Origin: Chloroflexus aggregans DSM 9485
GTDB taxonomy: Bacteria; Chloroflexota; Chloroflexia; Chloroflexales; Chloroflexaceae
DNA: 64,000 nt
Assembly (NCBI RefSeq): GCF_000021945.1
Contig: NC_011831.1
Coordinates: 2,307,353-2,371,352, forward strand
Reading direction: 5' to 3'
Shown: positions 10,189 through 18,429 of the stretch, one piece after another
How positions within the stretch are numbered: the stretch's first letter is position 1
Layout: every line of letters starts with the position of its first letter
Notes under the pieces: generated by a model
The model's database searches: none
What the model saw: the letters and a program-made list of their open reading frames with translations, nothing else
What the model was told of the DNA's origin: nothing
Translations under genes and position numbers: made by a program

Positions 10189-13100
10189 CCGGATCGGTGC
10201 CAAGCTTACATCGCCGGTTGTTCGTCGGTGTTATAAGCGCAGTGGCAGGACTGTTGATCGTATCAGTAGTTGGGGTATGGTGGCAAGCCTTCTGCTACCA
10301 ACAAGCTAGCGAATATCGCCAACAGATTACTCAGGCGCGTGAGGCGGTGTTTCGATTGGAAACGACCTTCTTGAAAGCCCGTCAATTGGATCAGCAACTC
10401 ATTGATATTGCTGTTCATAACCGCAGCGTAGACCCAGCGCTCATTGTCGAGTACACCGAGGCAATGCAGGTGGTGCTTCAGGCACAGGCAACCTTGAAAT
10501 CGTTGCGAACGGCTATAGCCGAGGTTGAGCCATGGATCGGCCAGATTGAGCATCTGTTTGATCAATATCACACAACGGTCGGTCAGGTGATTGCACAAAT
10601 TGAGCAACGCCAGCGTGCTGACGGGATCGAGCCGGTCTTGTTACATAGTCGTCGTGCCCTTTGGGTAGCGCTCGCCCAGAATGGTGATGAACTGCGCGAG
10701 TTGAGTTTACGTCTTGCTCTGGATGAACAAGCGTACTTTGCGACATTACGACAAGAATATGTAGATAATGTCCGGTTACGGCTGAATCAACTGCGCATGC
10801 AATCCTCCCAATTGCCGGCTGACAATCGTGAGGTAGTGCAGCAAGGAATCGCGGCGTATGAGCAGAGTTTTTTACGTCTCGTCGATCTGAACCGTGAATT
10901 AGATCATAACGGCCTTGCGCTGCAACATTACACCAACGATATACGTGCGGCGATCCAGGGACTCATGCAAGCGATTACGGTTGCTCAACAGCGGGCCAAC
11001 GAACAGTTAAACTTTGCTTTTCAGATCGGCTACGGATTGAGTGCTTGGATGATTATCGGTAGCGTTACGATCTCTGTCGTTACGGGTTGGTTTATTAATC
11101 GCTATCTTACGCAACCGTTGGTGACATTAACGCAGGCGGCACAGCGCGTCGCAAGCGGTTGGCGTGAGACAACGATCCCTTTAGTGGGTACCGATGAGAT
11201 TGGTACACTGGCGCGAGCCGTGTATCAATTGACGGCAACCCTCAATCAGACGATTGCCGGTCTAGAGGAGCGAGTTGCACAGCGAACAGCTCAACTTCAG
11301 GCTACACTGGCCGAAAAAGAGGCGTTGCTTACCCGTGAACTTCAGCGTAATCGCCGTGACCAAACCTTAGTCGATCTTAGTCTGGCCCTGAATGGTCAGT
11401 CTACCGAAACAGCCATCTATCGCTGTTTAGTTGATACGCTGGCAACCGGCCAAGATATTGACGACCGGATCGGTATCTATACGCACGATCCAACTAGTGG
11501 TCTATGGATACCACAGGTGACGCACAACTACCAGCATTACCCGTGGTTACGACTAACTACAGCGCCAACGCTCTTTCAGGCACAGAGTAGTCCGCTCTAC
11601 ATTCCCGATCTGAGCCAGCACGTAATCGATACGCTGCCGGAAGCCCAAGGTTCGGCAGTCGTGGCGGTTATTCATGTTGACGACCAGCCCCATGCGCTCC
11701 TCGTGATCTACCGCTCAACCGCCAACGCCTTTCGTGATGATGAGATTACACGTACTGGGATTGCAGCCCGTCTTGTCGGTCAAGCAATCACACAGGTAAG
11801 ATTGGTTACCTCGTTGCGGCAGGCAAAAGAGGTAGCTGAAACCGTTAATCGTGACCGAACCACCTTTCTCGCTCGGTTTGATTACGATATCCGCAGCCCA
11901 CTCCATACGATTATTATCGTGAGCGAAACGCTGCGCGATGTGCTGCGCGATCAGCCGGCTGTCGCCGAAGATGTCGGGAAGATTACCCAAGTCGGTCGCC
12001 AATTATTAGCACGCCTAAATGTCTTACTCGACAGCGCCAAAATCGAAGCCGGTATGTTGACGTTACAGTCAGAACCGTTTGCGCTCGATACGTTGCTCGA
12101 TAATGTGGTTGATGAACTGATGCCTTTAGCGCAGCGCAATCAGAATCGCCTTGAACTGAAACGCCCTGATCATCTAGGTCTGATGGTTGCCGATCTGAAC
12201 CGTTTGCGGCAGGTCTTGTTCAACCCCTTCCGCTTTATTGTGACGATGACGCAGCGCAGTATGATCCACGTCCACGCTCGTAGGTATGTTTTCGATCAGC
12301 GTGAGTGGTTTGAAGTGACACTACGTAATAACTCATTAACGTTGTCTCCTGAGCAGGTACAGGCCCTCTTAACGCCATTTGTTATTCCACCGACCGACCT
12401 GTGTCATGGTGATGCGTGTCACGGACTAGCGTTAAGTCGTCAGTTGTGTGAATTAATGGGTGGAACGTTAGCGATCCAACCTTTGGCGCCGGGCGGTACA
12501 ATCATTACGATCCGTATTCCGATTGTCCGTTTGGATGTAGGCGAAGATGATGGTAACATCGTCTTGTCCCCTCACCGCACCCCCACCGATATTGTGGTAG
12601 TTACCGTTTATGAAGCAAGTCTGTTGCAGGCGACACTAGAAGGGGTCGGTTGGCAAGTGCAGCGTGCCACCTCGCTAGACGAGGCGATAAGTCAGTGTGC
12701 CGAACCACCAAAGGCTCTCCTTATCGATCTGCCGGTTGATCGGACTACGGTAGAAACGATGGTACGTGCTGCCGGTTGGGAAGAAACCCGTATTGTATGG
12801 CTGAGTGCTGTCGATCTCGGTGATATTGGCGTGTTACGCGCGATATGGCCGGGTGATCCAGATGAGGTGGTTCAGGTTTTGCAGACGATAATACCTCGTG
12901 TACAATCCACCAATATGACGATATTGGTGATCGAGGATGAAGCACCGACACGATTGATGATCCGGCGTTTGTTGGAAAGCGACGGTTGGTCTGTGCTAGA
13001 AGCGACTCATGGCGCCGAGGGTAGGCATCTTTGGTATACGGCACGACCGCGATTAGTGATATTAGATCTGATGTTACCCGATTGTGATGGTCTGACGATG

Positions 13101-13280
13101 TTACAGGAACTTCGTCAAGAGTTGAGCACGCCGGTGATCGTCGTGACGGCACGCCTCCTCAGCCGTGAAGAACTGGAGATTTTGGATAAGCTGCACGTTA
13201 TGGTGTTGCAAAAAGGTAGCTACCGACGGAGCGACCTTCTTACTCTCACGCGCAAGATGGCGAGTAGAACCGAGGATTGA
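10185..13280 (+). CDS. Hybrid sensor 'histidine kinase' with degenerate catalytic core and two receiver domains
   Basis: A 1031-residue membrane sensor. Order: TM1 (~12-36), a long helical extracellular domain, TM2 (~280-305), HAMP (~306-360), a coiled coil, a GAF-like domain (~395-545), HisKA-like plus ATPase-like regions (~560-785), a first receiver-like domain (~800-905) and a second receiver (~910-1020). The phosphoacceptor position reads FDYDIRSPL, so Tyr567 stands where family members have His (SHEIRTPL). The N box lacks its Asn (FNPFRFIVTM) and the DxGxG G1 box is absent (TLRNNSLTLSP), while GLALSRQLCELMGG survives. The first receiver lacks the acidic cluster. The second is intact, with EDE, the phosphorylatable Asp in LDLMLPD, VVTA and a Lys in LQKG. 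The start overlaps the upstream stop in ATGA. It is most likely a pseudokinase relay or a receiver-output protein. Confidence 0.85.
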   Translation: MTGSVPSLHRRLFVGVISAVAGLLIVSVVGVWWQAFCYQQASEYRQQITQAREAVFRLETTFLKARQLDQQLIDIAVHNRSVDPALIVEYTEAMQVVLQAQATLKSLRTAIAEVEPWIGQIEHLFDQYHTTVGQVIAQIEQRQRADGIEPVLLHSRRALWVALAQNGDELRELSLRLALDEQAYFATLRQEYVDNVRLRLNQLRMQSSQLPADNREVVQQGIAAYEQSFLRLVDLNRELDHNGLALQHYTNDIRAAIQGLMQAITVAQQRANEQLNFAFQIGYGLSAWMIIGSVTISVVTGWFINRYLTQPLVTLTQAAQRVASGWRETTIPLVGTDEIGTLARAVYQLTATLNQTIAGLEERVAQRTAQLQATLAEKEALLTRELQRNRRDQTLVDLSLALNGQSTETAIYRCLVDTLATGQDIDDRIGIYTHDPTSGLWIPQVTHNYQHYPWLRLTTAPTLFQAQSSPLYIPDLSQHVIDTLPEAQGSAVVAVIHVDDQPHALLVIYRSTANAFRDDEITRTGIAARLVGQAITQVRLVTSLRQAKEVAETVNRDRTTFLARFDYDIRSPLHTIIIVSETLRDVLRDQPAVAEDVGKITQVGRQLLARLNVLLDSAKIEAGMLTLQSEPFALDTLLDNVVDELMPLAQRNQNRLELKRPDHLGLMVADLNRLRQVLFNPFRFIVTMTQRSMIHVHARRYVFDQREWFEVTLRNNSLTLSPEQVQALLTPFVIPPTDLCHGDACHGLALSRQLCELMGGTLAIQPLAPGGTIITIRIPIVRLDVGEDDGNIVLSPHRTPTDIVVVTVYEASLLQATLEGVGWQVQRATSLDEAISQCAEPPKALLIDLPVDRTTVETMVRAAGWEETRIVWLSAVDLGDIGVLRAIWPGDPDEVVQVLQTIIPRVQSTNMTILVIEDEAPTRLMIRRLLESDGWSVLEATHGAEGRHLWYTARPRLVILDLMLPDCDGLTMLQELRQELSTPVIVVTARLLSREELEILDKLHVMVLQKGSYRRSDLLTLTRKMASRTED

Positions 13281-13335
13281 CGAGGGAGGTGTGCATGCGA
13301 AATGAACACCTTACGCCATCTTGTGCAGAACGATG

Positions 13336-13360
13336 GAGGGGCGGGAATAATCCGCCCCTC
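13336..13360. terminator. Bidirectional terminator between sensor gene and gpmI
   Basis: GAGGGGCGG (13336-13344) pairs perfectly with CCGCCCCTC (13352-13360) around a 7-nt loop, between converging genes. T-rich tails are weak on both sides. Confidence 0.75.
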
Positions 13361-13368
13361 GCCGTTTA

Positions 13369-14991
13369 CTACAGGTTGCGCACGATCAAGCTCTGTCCGG
13401 TCATATCAGCCGGCGGCGTCAATTCGAGCAACTCAAGCAACGTAGGGGCAACATCGGCCAAACGCCCACCGCTGCGCAGCCGTATGGTATCTTTGCCGTA
13501 ACCGGGACCACCGATCAGAAAGCACGGAGCCGGGTTGGTGGTATGAGCGGTATGTGGTCCACCCGTTTCCGGATCGATCATCTGCTCGGCATTACCGTGA
13601 TCGGCGATCACCAGCGCAACTCCACCGCGTTCGAGAATCGCCGGTACGACCCGCGCCAAGCCGGCGTCAACCGCCTCGCACGCCTTGATAACGGCCGGAA
13701 TGCTGCCGGTATGACCAACCATATCGGGGTTGGCATAGTTGACGACAATAAAGTCATATTGATCGCTCGTGATCGCTTGTAAGAGTGCTTCGGTCACTTC
13801 AGGAGCACTCATTTCAGGCTTGAGGTCGTAAGTAGCAACTTTCGGCGACGGAATGAGCCGGCGATCTTCGCCAGGAAATGGCTCTTCGCGCCCCCCGTTC
13901 AGAAAGAAGGTAACGTGCGGATACTTCTCGGTTTCGGCAATGTGGAATTGGCGCATCCCGGCCTGGCTGATGACGGCAGCCAGCGGAGTGGTCACATACC
14001 GTGGCGGAAACGCGACGAGGACCGGCAACCCCTCTTCATACTGGGTCATCGTGACGAAGCACAGATCGTGCAGTTGGCGGTCACGCTGCCAAATCTGCGG
14101 TGGTAACGGCTGTCCTTCGGCCTTTTGCCGTTCATAGTGTTGCCGAATCCGTTCGTTGAGGTCAGGGTCGACGAACGCACGGGTCAATTGGCGACCGCGG
14201 TCGGGGCGGAAGTTGGTAAAAATGACTGCGTCACCATCGCGTACCGTTGCTACCGGTGTACCATGAGCGTCGACGATAACCGTTGGTAAGACAAACTCAT
14301 CACTGATATCGTTCGCGTAAGCAGCTTCAATCGCAGCCCGCGCCGACGTTGCTCGCTCACCGATCCCGTCAACCAAGGCTGCGTAGGCGCGTCCGGTTCG
14401 TTCCCAACGCTTGTCACGATCCATCGCGTAGTAGCGACCAGATACGGTGGCGATTACACCGACGCCGAGACGGGCGATAACCCCTTCGAGCGTGTCGAGA
14501 AAGCCAAGCGCACTGCGTGGTAGCACATCACGTCCGTCGAGGAACAGGTGCAAATAGACGCGACGTACCTGCTGGCGATGGGCTAATTCGAGGAGGGCAT
14601 GCAGATGATCTTCGTGGGCATGCACCCCACCGGGACCAAACAAGCCCATCAAGTGGAGCGCCGAATTGTGCTGCTTGACGTGTTCGATAGCTTGTAAGAA
14701 AGCGGGATTAGTGAAGAAATCACCATCGGCAATCGCTTTACTAATCCGTGTCAATTCTTGGTAGACGATAAAGCCGGCTCCGATATTGAGATGACCAACT
14801 TCAGAATTGCCGATTTGTCCTTCAGGCAAGCCAACATCCAACCCTGACGCTCCCAGCGTAGTGAATGGACACGTCGCCATCCACTCGTCTACGTGTGGTG
14901 TATCGGCCAAATCGGCTGCGTTGCCGGGTCCGGGTGGGGCAACGCCCCAGCCGTCCATAATGATTAATACCACCGGGCGTGGTCGGGTCAT
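13369..14991 (-). CDS. gpmI: 2,3-bisphosphoglycerate-independent phosphoglycerate mutase
   Basis: This enzyme interconverts 3- and 2-phosphoglycerate in glycolysis and gluconeogenesis. It is a two-metal alkaline-phosphatase-superfamily enzyme of 540 residues, slightly longer than the usual ~510. It has the metal ligand Asp13 in IMDGWG, the phospho-Ser63 in GQIGNSEVGH, GGVHAHEDHLHALLELA, FLDGRD, TNFRPDRGRQL and the C-terminal ADHGNAEQMIDPETG with HTAHTTNP. It is the last gene of a minus-strand operon that starts at about 18.3 kb and includes glcD and glcE. A link between glycolate/glycerate carbon and phosphoglycerate would make sense, but this is inference from position. Confidence 0.97.
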   Translation of the reverse strand: MTRPRPVVLIIMDGWGVAPPGPGNAADLADTPHVDEWMATCPFTTLGASGLDVGLPEGQIGNSEVGHLNIGAGFIVYQELTRISKAIADGDFFTNPAFLQAIEHVKQHNSALHLMGLFGPGGVHAHEDHLHALLELAHRQQVRRVYLHLFLDGRDVLPRSALGFLDTLEGVIARLGVGVIATVSGRYYAMDRDKRWERTGRAYAALVDGIGERATSARAAIEAAYANDISDEFVLPTVIVDAHGTPVATVRDGDAVIFTNFRPDRGRQLTRAFVDPDLNERIRQHYERQKAEGQPLPPQIWQRDRQLHDLCFVTMTQYEEGLPVLVAFPPRYVTTPLAAVISQAGMRQFHIAETEKYPHVTFFLNGGREEPFPGEDRRLIPSPKVATYDLKPEMSAPEVTEALLQAITSDQYDFIVVNYANPDMVGHTGSIPAVIKACEAVDAGLARVVPAILERGGVALVIADHGNAEQMIDPETGGPHTAHTTNPAPCFLIGGPGYGKDTIRLRSGGRLADVAPTLLELLELTPPADMTGQSLIVRNL

Positions 14992-15003
14992 AGATATCTC
15001 TCC

Positions 15004-15252
15004 TTATCCCAGTCCAAATGCTACTTGGGCAATGCGCCATGCTGCCAGTAAGCCTAGCAGTGTGGCGCCAATGAGGGGTAGTACGGTGAGGAGGATGCTC
15101 CAAATACGTTCACCAATCGAGGGATTGGTACTGACGAATCCACGCAGCAACTCACGTTGTATCGCTTGCCAACCGCCCCACAAGGTAGCGATGGCTACTA
15201 CTGCAAAGACAATTGCTGCCCCTAATGCGATGAGTGAACCGATCAGTCCCAT
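15004..15252 (-). CDS. Small membrane protein, 82 aa
   Basis: I do not recognise a family. Two hydrophobic segments (about residues 3-27 and 48-76) flank a loop with several Arg residues, predicting a two-pass membrane protein. AAAAGGAG lies just upstream of the ATG at 15252. The stop is 12 nt from gpmI and the start 42 nt from the glcE stop, so it belongs to the same operon. SecE/YidD-type annotations do not fit. Confidence 0.65.
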   Translation of the reverse strand: MGLIGSLIALGAAIVFAVVAIATLWGGWQAIQRELLRGFVSTNPSIGERIWSILLTVLPLIGATLLGLLAAWRIAQVAFGLG

Positions 15253-15294
15253 ACGCTCTCCTTTTGCGATCCAACGTTCTGCGCGGTTGTTGTC

Positions 15295-16482
15295 CTATGG
15301 TATAAGCCAGCGGCCCGGATTAAGAATCCCTGCGGGGTCCCAGCGTTGTCGGAGCGTGTGCATAAGATCGATACTCGGCGGTGGAGGTCCCCAACGATCG
15401 ATCCCGTGGGGGCCATATTCGACGACGACATAGCCACCGATCCCACCTAGCGTTTGTCGTAATGCCGGGAGATGGGAAGCTGCTGCCGCCGGCCACCGTG
15501 CGTAGCATAAGCCAAGACCCGGAAAGATCGTGAGGTTGGGTTGAGCAATCTGGAGCGTTGTGTTTACGGCTGTCGTCAACCCATGATCAGGGACGCCGAT
15601 CCGCAGCCAGAGCGTTTGATCCGGTGGCGGCATAGCCGGTGTTGACCACCATACTCGATCATCGTGTTGCACGGTCACATCTCGATAACGCCCACACCGA
15701 TCCGCTGCCAGCGCAAGTTGGCGCGCAACTGCCGCAGCAACGCCGGCAAAGCGCACCGTTAGCGTTACCGTTTCGTTAACCGTTATAGTCAGAGCTACCG
15801 GTTGGAGCGGTGGTTGACGTAGCGCAGTTGCGGTGTGCAGAGCTTCGGTTACGGTTGGGAGGGTCACCCGCAGTGACGCCATCTGTTCTGGCAGGGGAGC
15901 GACTTTGAACGTAGCCGTCGCAATCACGCCGAGCGTGCCGAATGCACCAAGGTGCAGTTTGTGGGTGTCGTAACCGGCAACGTTTTTCACGACCCGTCCA
16001 CCACTCTGGACGAGGCGGCCATCACCGAGGACAACTTGCATCCCAAGCAACCATTCACGCGGTCCGCCGTAGCCTAAACGCAATGGTCCCCATGCCGCCG
16101 TCGCCAACAAACCGCCGATGGTGGCATCGAGTGGTGCGAAGGGGTCCCACGGCAACCACTGCCCCTGTGCAGCCAGGTGCGATTGAACTGTACCGAGCGT
16201 GACGCCGGCTTCGACCATCACCACCAAATCGGCAGGGTGGTACTCAATCAGCCGGTCAAGTCGACGGAGATCGAGGGCGACATCGTACCGTGTTGGTGGG
16301 TTGGTCAGCCACTGACGGCTTCCCGCACCCCATGGCACTATCGCTGTATGGGTACGAGCTGCTTCACCGACGACTGTTGCCAGTTCGGCAATGGTCGTCG
16401 GTTGGACTACTCGCTGTGGTTGCTGTCCGGCGAGCGTGTAGCTGGCCGGGAGCGCAATTGAAGGCGTATCAGAGATTTGCAT
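15295..16482 (-). CDS. glcE: FAD-binding glycolate oxidase subunit GlcE-like
   Basis: This is a 395-residue FAD_binding_4 protein, the size and arrangement of GlcE, the second FAD subunit of glycolate dehydrogenase. After the start (MQISDTPS) come TIAELATVVGEAAR, IVPWGAGSRQWL, the FAD contact region LDATIGGLLATAAWG, GRVVKNVAGYD and HLGAFGTLGVIATATFKV, then a degenerate C-terminal cap ending in WDPAGILNPGRW. The ATG at 16482 is 13 nt after the glcD stop; an extension to 16557 would overlap glcD and has no family sequence. GlcD and GlcE normally work with the iron-sulfur subunit GlcF, which is not in this operon. Confidence 0.88.
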   Translation of the reverse strand: MQISDTPSIALPASYTLAGQQPQRVVQPTTIAELATVVGEAARTHTAIVPWGAGSRQWLTNPPTRYDVALDLRRLDRLIEYHPADLVVMVEAGVTLGTVQSHLAAQGQWLPWDPFAPLDATIGGLLATAAWGPLRLGYGGPREWLLGMQVVLGDGRLVQSGGRVVKNVAGYDTHKLHLGAFGTLGVIATATFKVAPLPEQMASLRVTLPTVTEALHTATALRQPPLQPVALTITVNETVTLTVRFAGVAAAVARQLALAADRCGRYRDVTVQHDDRVWWSTPAMPPPDQTLWLRIGVPDHGLTTAVNTTLQIAQPNLTIFPGLGLCYARWPAAAASHLPALRQTLGGIGGYVVVEYGPHGIDRWGPPPPSIDLMHTLRQRWDPAGILNPGRWLIP

Positions 16483-16495
16483 TGGTGCGCCTGTA

Positions 16496-17941
16496 TCAAA
16501 TCCATGCTCCCCGATCGAGAGCGCGTAATGCACCGCGCGCGTAGCGAATATCAGCACAACTGCTACCGCTGGGTAACAGCTTGCAGGGATTCATGAACCC
16601 GTTCGGGTCAAAGACGGCGCGCACATCAGCAAAGGCGGAGAGATCGGCGGGGCCGAAGATCCACCCCAGATAATTGCGCTTTTCAATCCCGATTCCGTGT
16701 TCGCCGCTGATGGTACCGCCGGCAGCGACACAGGCCTGGAGTATTTCTTCACTCGCAGCAATCGCCCGTTCTAAGGCACCAGGATGGCGTACATCGAAGA
16801 GCAACAGCGGATGAAGATTGCCATCTCCAGCGTGAAAAATATTGACAATCGTGATCTGATGGCGTTGAGCAACCGCTTCGGTAAGACGGAGCAGTTCGGG
16901 TAAGCGTGAACGTGGCACTACACCGTCTTGGATGTGGTAATGCGGTGCAATTCGGGCACACGCTGCCAATGCGCCTTTGCGTCCGGCCCACAACTTAGCC
17001 CGTTGGGCTTCATCGCGAGCCGCCCGTAATTCGCGGACACCGTGTTGATGGCAGAGGACCTCGATCTGATGAGCTTGCGCCGCTATCTCCTCACTCAAAC
17101 CATCGATCTCGATTAACAAGACTGCCCGGGCATCAGCCGGATAGCCGGCCTGCACCGCTGCTTCAACCGCAGCAATACCTTGCCCGACTAACATCTCCAG
17201 CGCCGCAGGGATAATGCCGTGAGCAATAATGGCCGATACCGTTGTGCTGGCCGCATCGAGATCATCGTAAATAGCGAGGAAGGTTTGCACTGCTTCCGGG
17301 TTAGGAGTCAGTTTGACGAGCGCTTCGGTGACTATACCGAGTGTACCTTCGCTACCTACAATCACACCAAGCAAATCGTAGCCGGGCATATCGAGCGCAG
17401 CGCTACCAAACTCGACAATACGCCCATCGCCGAGCACGACCGTGGTTGCCAAGACGTGGTTGGTCGTCACACCATATTTCAAACAGTGCGGTCCGCCGGC
17501 ATTTGTCGCGATATTCCCACCAATCGTGCTCGCCCGTTGGCTACTCGGATCGGGAGCGAAATGGAGGCCATACGCATTGGCGGCAAGGCTCAGATCACTA
17601 TTCACCACACCGGACTGAACACGTGCGGTCCGGGATATTGGGTCGATGGTAAGAATGCGATTGAGACGGGCCAGTGAAATGACCAGACCACCCTGTTCGG
17701 GCACCGAACCACCGGCGAGACCGGTCCCGGCACCGCGGGCAACAATCGGTACACCGAACTGTGCCGCCACCCTGACGCAAGCTGCCACCTCAGCAGTTGT
17801 GCGAGGGACAACAACTACCTCCGGCATCCCCTGATCGAGTGCTGAGCCATCATATTCGTAGAGCAATAATTCTTCGGGACGACGCAGCACGATTGTCGGA
17901 TCAACAACAGCGAGCAGGGCGGCAATAAGTTCGTCACGCAT
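16496..17941 (-). CDS. glcD: FAD-linked glycolate oxidase subunit GlcD
   Basis: This is a 481-residue GlcD/D-lactate dehydrogenase-type flavoprotein that oxidises a 2-hydroxy acid, most likely glycolate, to the 2-oxo acid. Landmarks are RTTAEVAACVRVAAQ, the FAD PP loop PIVARGAGTGLAGGSVP, STIGGNIATNAGGPHCLKYG, GYDLLGVIVGSEGTLGIVTEA, the metal-site region NIFHAGDGNLHPLLLFD and the C-terminal SGEHGIGIEKRNYL with FDPNGFMNP. It is the second gene of the operon; its start is 2 nt after the stop of the small membrane protein gene and glcE follows 13 nt on. In a phototroph using the 3-hydroxypropionate bicycle, glyoxylate is a central intermediate, so this pair could feed it. Substrate choice is inferred from the family. 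Confidence 0.93.
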   Translation of the reverse strand: MRDELIAALLAVVDPTIVLRRPEELLLYEYDGSALDQGMPEVVVVPRTTAEVAACVRVAAQFGVPIVARGAGTGLAGGSVPEQGGLVISLARLNRILTIDPISRTARVQSGVVNSDLSLAANAYGLHFAPDPSSQRASTIGGNIATNAGGPHCLKYGVTTNHVLATTVVLGDGRIVEFGSAALDMPGYDLLGVIVGSEGTLGIVTEALVKLTPNPEAVQTFLAIYDDLDAASTTVSAIIAHGIIPAALEMLVGQGIAAVEAAVQAGYPADARAVLLIEIDGLSEEIAAQAHQIEVLCHQHGVRELRAARDEAQRAKLWAGRKGALAACARIAPHYHIQDGVVPRSRLPELLRLTEAVAQRHQITIVNIFHAGDGNLHPLLLFDVRHPGALERAIAASEEILQACVAAGGTISGEHGIGIEKRNYLGWIFGPADLSAFADVRAVFDPNGFMNPCKLLPSGSSCADIRYARGALRALDRGAWI

Positions 17942-17943
17942 AG

Positions 17944-18294
17944 CTACTTGGTACGCACACGGCGCTTCAAATCGGATACCGGTCGACGAAATGTCAGAAT
18001 ATCAAGCGTTCCTCGTGGGTACAAGCGGAGCACGAGCGCCAAGCCACGCGGGTGGCGCCGCCAGATACCGGCCAGGGCGAGGCCGATGAGCATAGGGGGC
18101 ATCACCCATACCAAGACCGGTGTTCCGTTGTTGAGAATGATCGAACCGAGACCGATTCCCACCAAAAGCCATTGTACGGCTGCAACCAGCAGCATTCGTT
18201 CACGAAGATGGTATAACGCGACCAGATACGCTACGACGTACCAGCCTGATAGCAGGATCATCGCGATTAGCAACCACCAAATCAGGGTTGTCAT
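17944..18294 (-). CDS. Small membrane protein heading the glcDE operon
   Basis: A 116-residue unrecognised membrane protein. It has three hydrophobic segments (about 2-28, 37-56 and 62-80) and a basic C-terminal tail (RRPVSDLKRRVRTK), so the C-terminus probably stays inside. The ATG at 18294 is preceded by GTGAGGAG, although close; a GTG at 18303 is a possible start three codons longer. Its stop is 2 nt from glcD, so the two are co-transcribed and probably translationally coupled. Confidence 0.65.
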   Translation of the reverse strand: MTTLIWWLLIAMILLSGWYVVAYLVALYHLRERMLLVAAVQWLLVGIGLGSIILNNGTPVLVWVMPPMLIGLALAGIWRRHPRGLALVLRLYPRGTLDILTFRRPVSDLKRRVRTK

Positions 18295-18326
18295 ACTCCT
18301 CACTCTTTCGCTTATCTACTGGTGGC

Positions 18327-18335
18327 ATGATAACA
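18327..18335 (-). promoter_or_regulatory. Extended -10 promoter of the glcDE-gpmI operon
   Basis: TGT-TATCAT on the minus strand predicts a start near 18320, about 25 nt before the first ATG. No good -35 is visible. Confidence 0.45.
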
Positions 18336-18383
18336 CACTGTATTGCCGACGATGACGGTTATATCGGTAGGGCTTGTACGCTA

Positions 18384-18392
18384 TGGTATAAT
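18384..18392 (+). promoter_or_regulatory. Extended -10 promoter of the glycosyltransferase gene
   Basis: TGG-TATAAT, a perfect extended -10, predicts a start near 18399, about 30 nt before the ATG at 18430. No -35 match. Confidence 0.65.
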
Positions 18393-18429
18393 CAGCCGGC
18401 ACGACATCCGCCGGCACAGGAGTTTTCGT

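Noticed and set aside
13277-13501. A 74-codon ORF overlapping the sensor stop
   Set aside because: It runs through the bidirectional terminator and into antisense gpmI.
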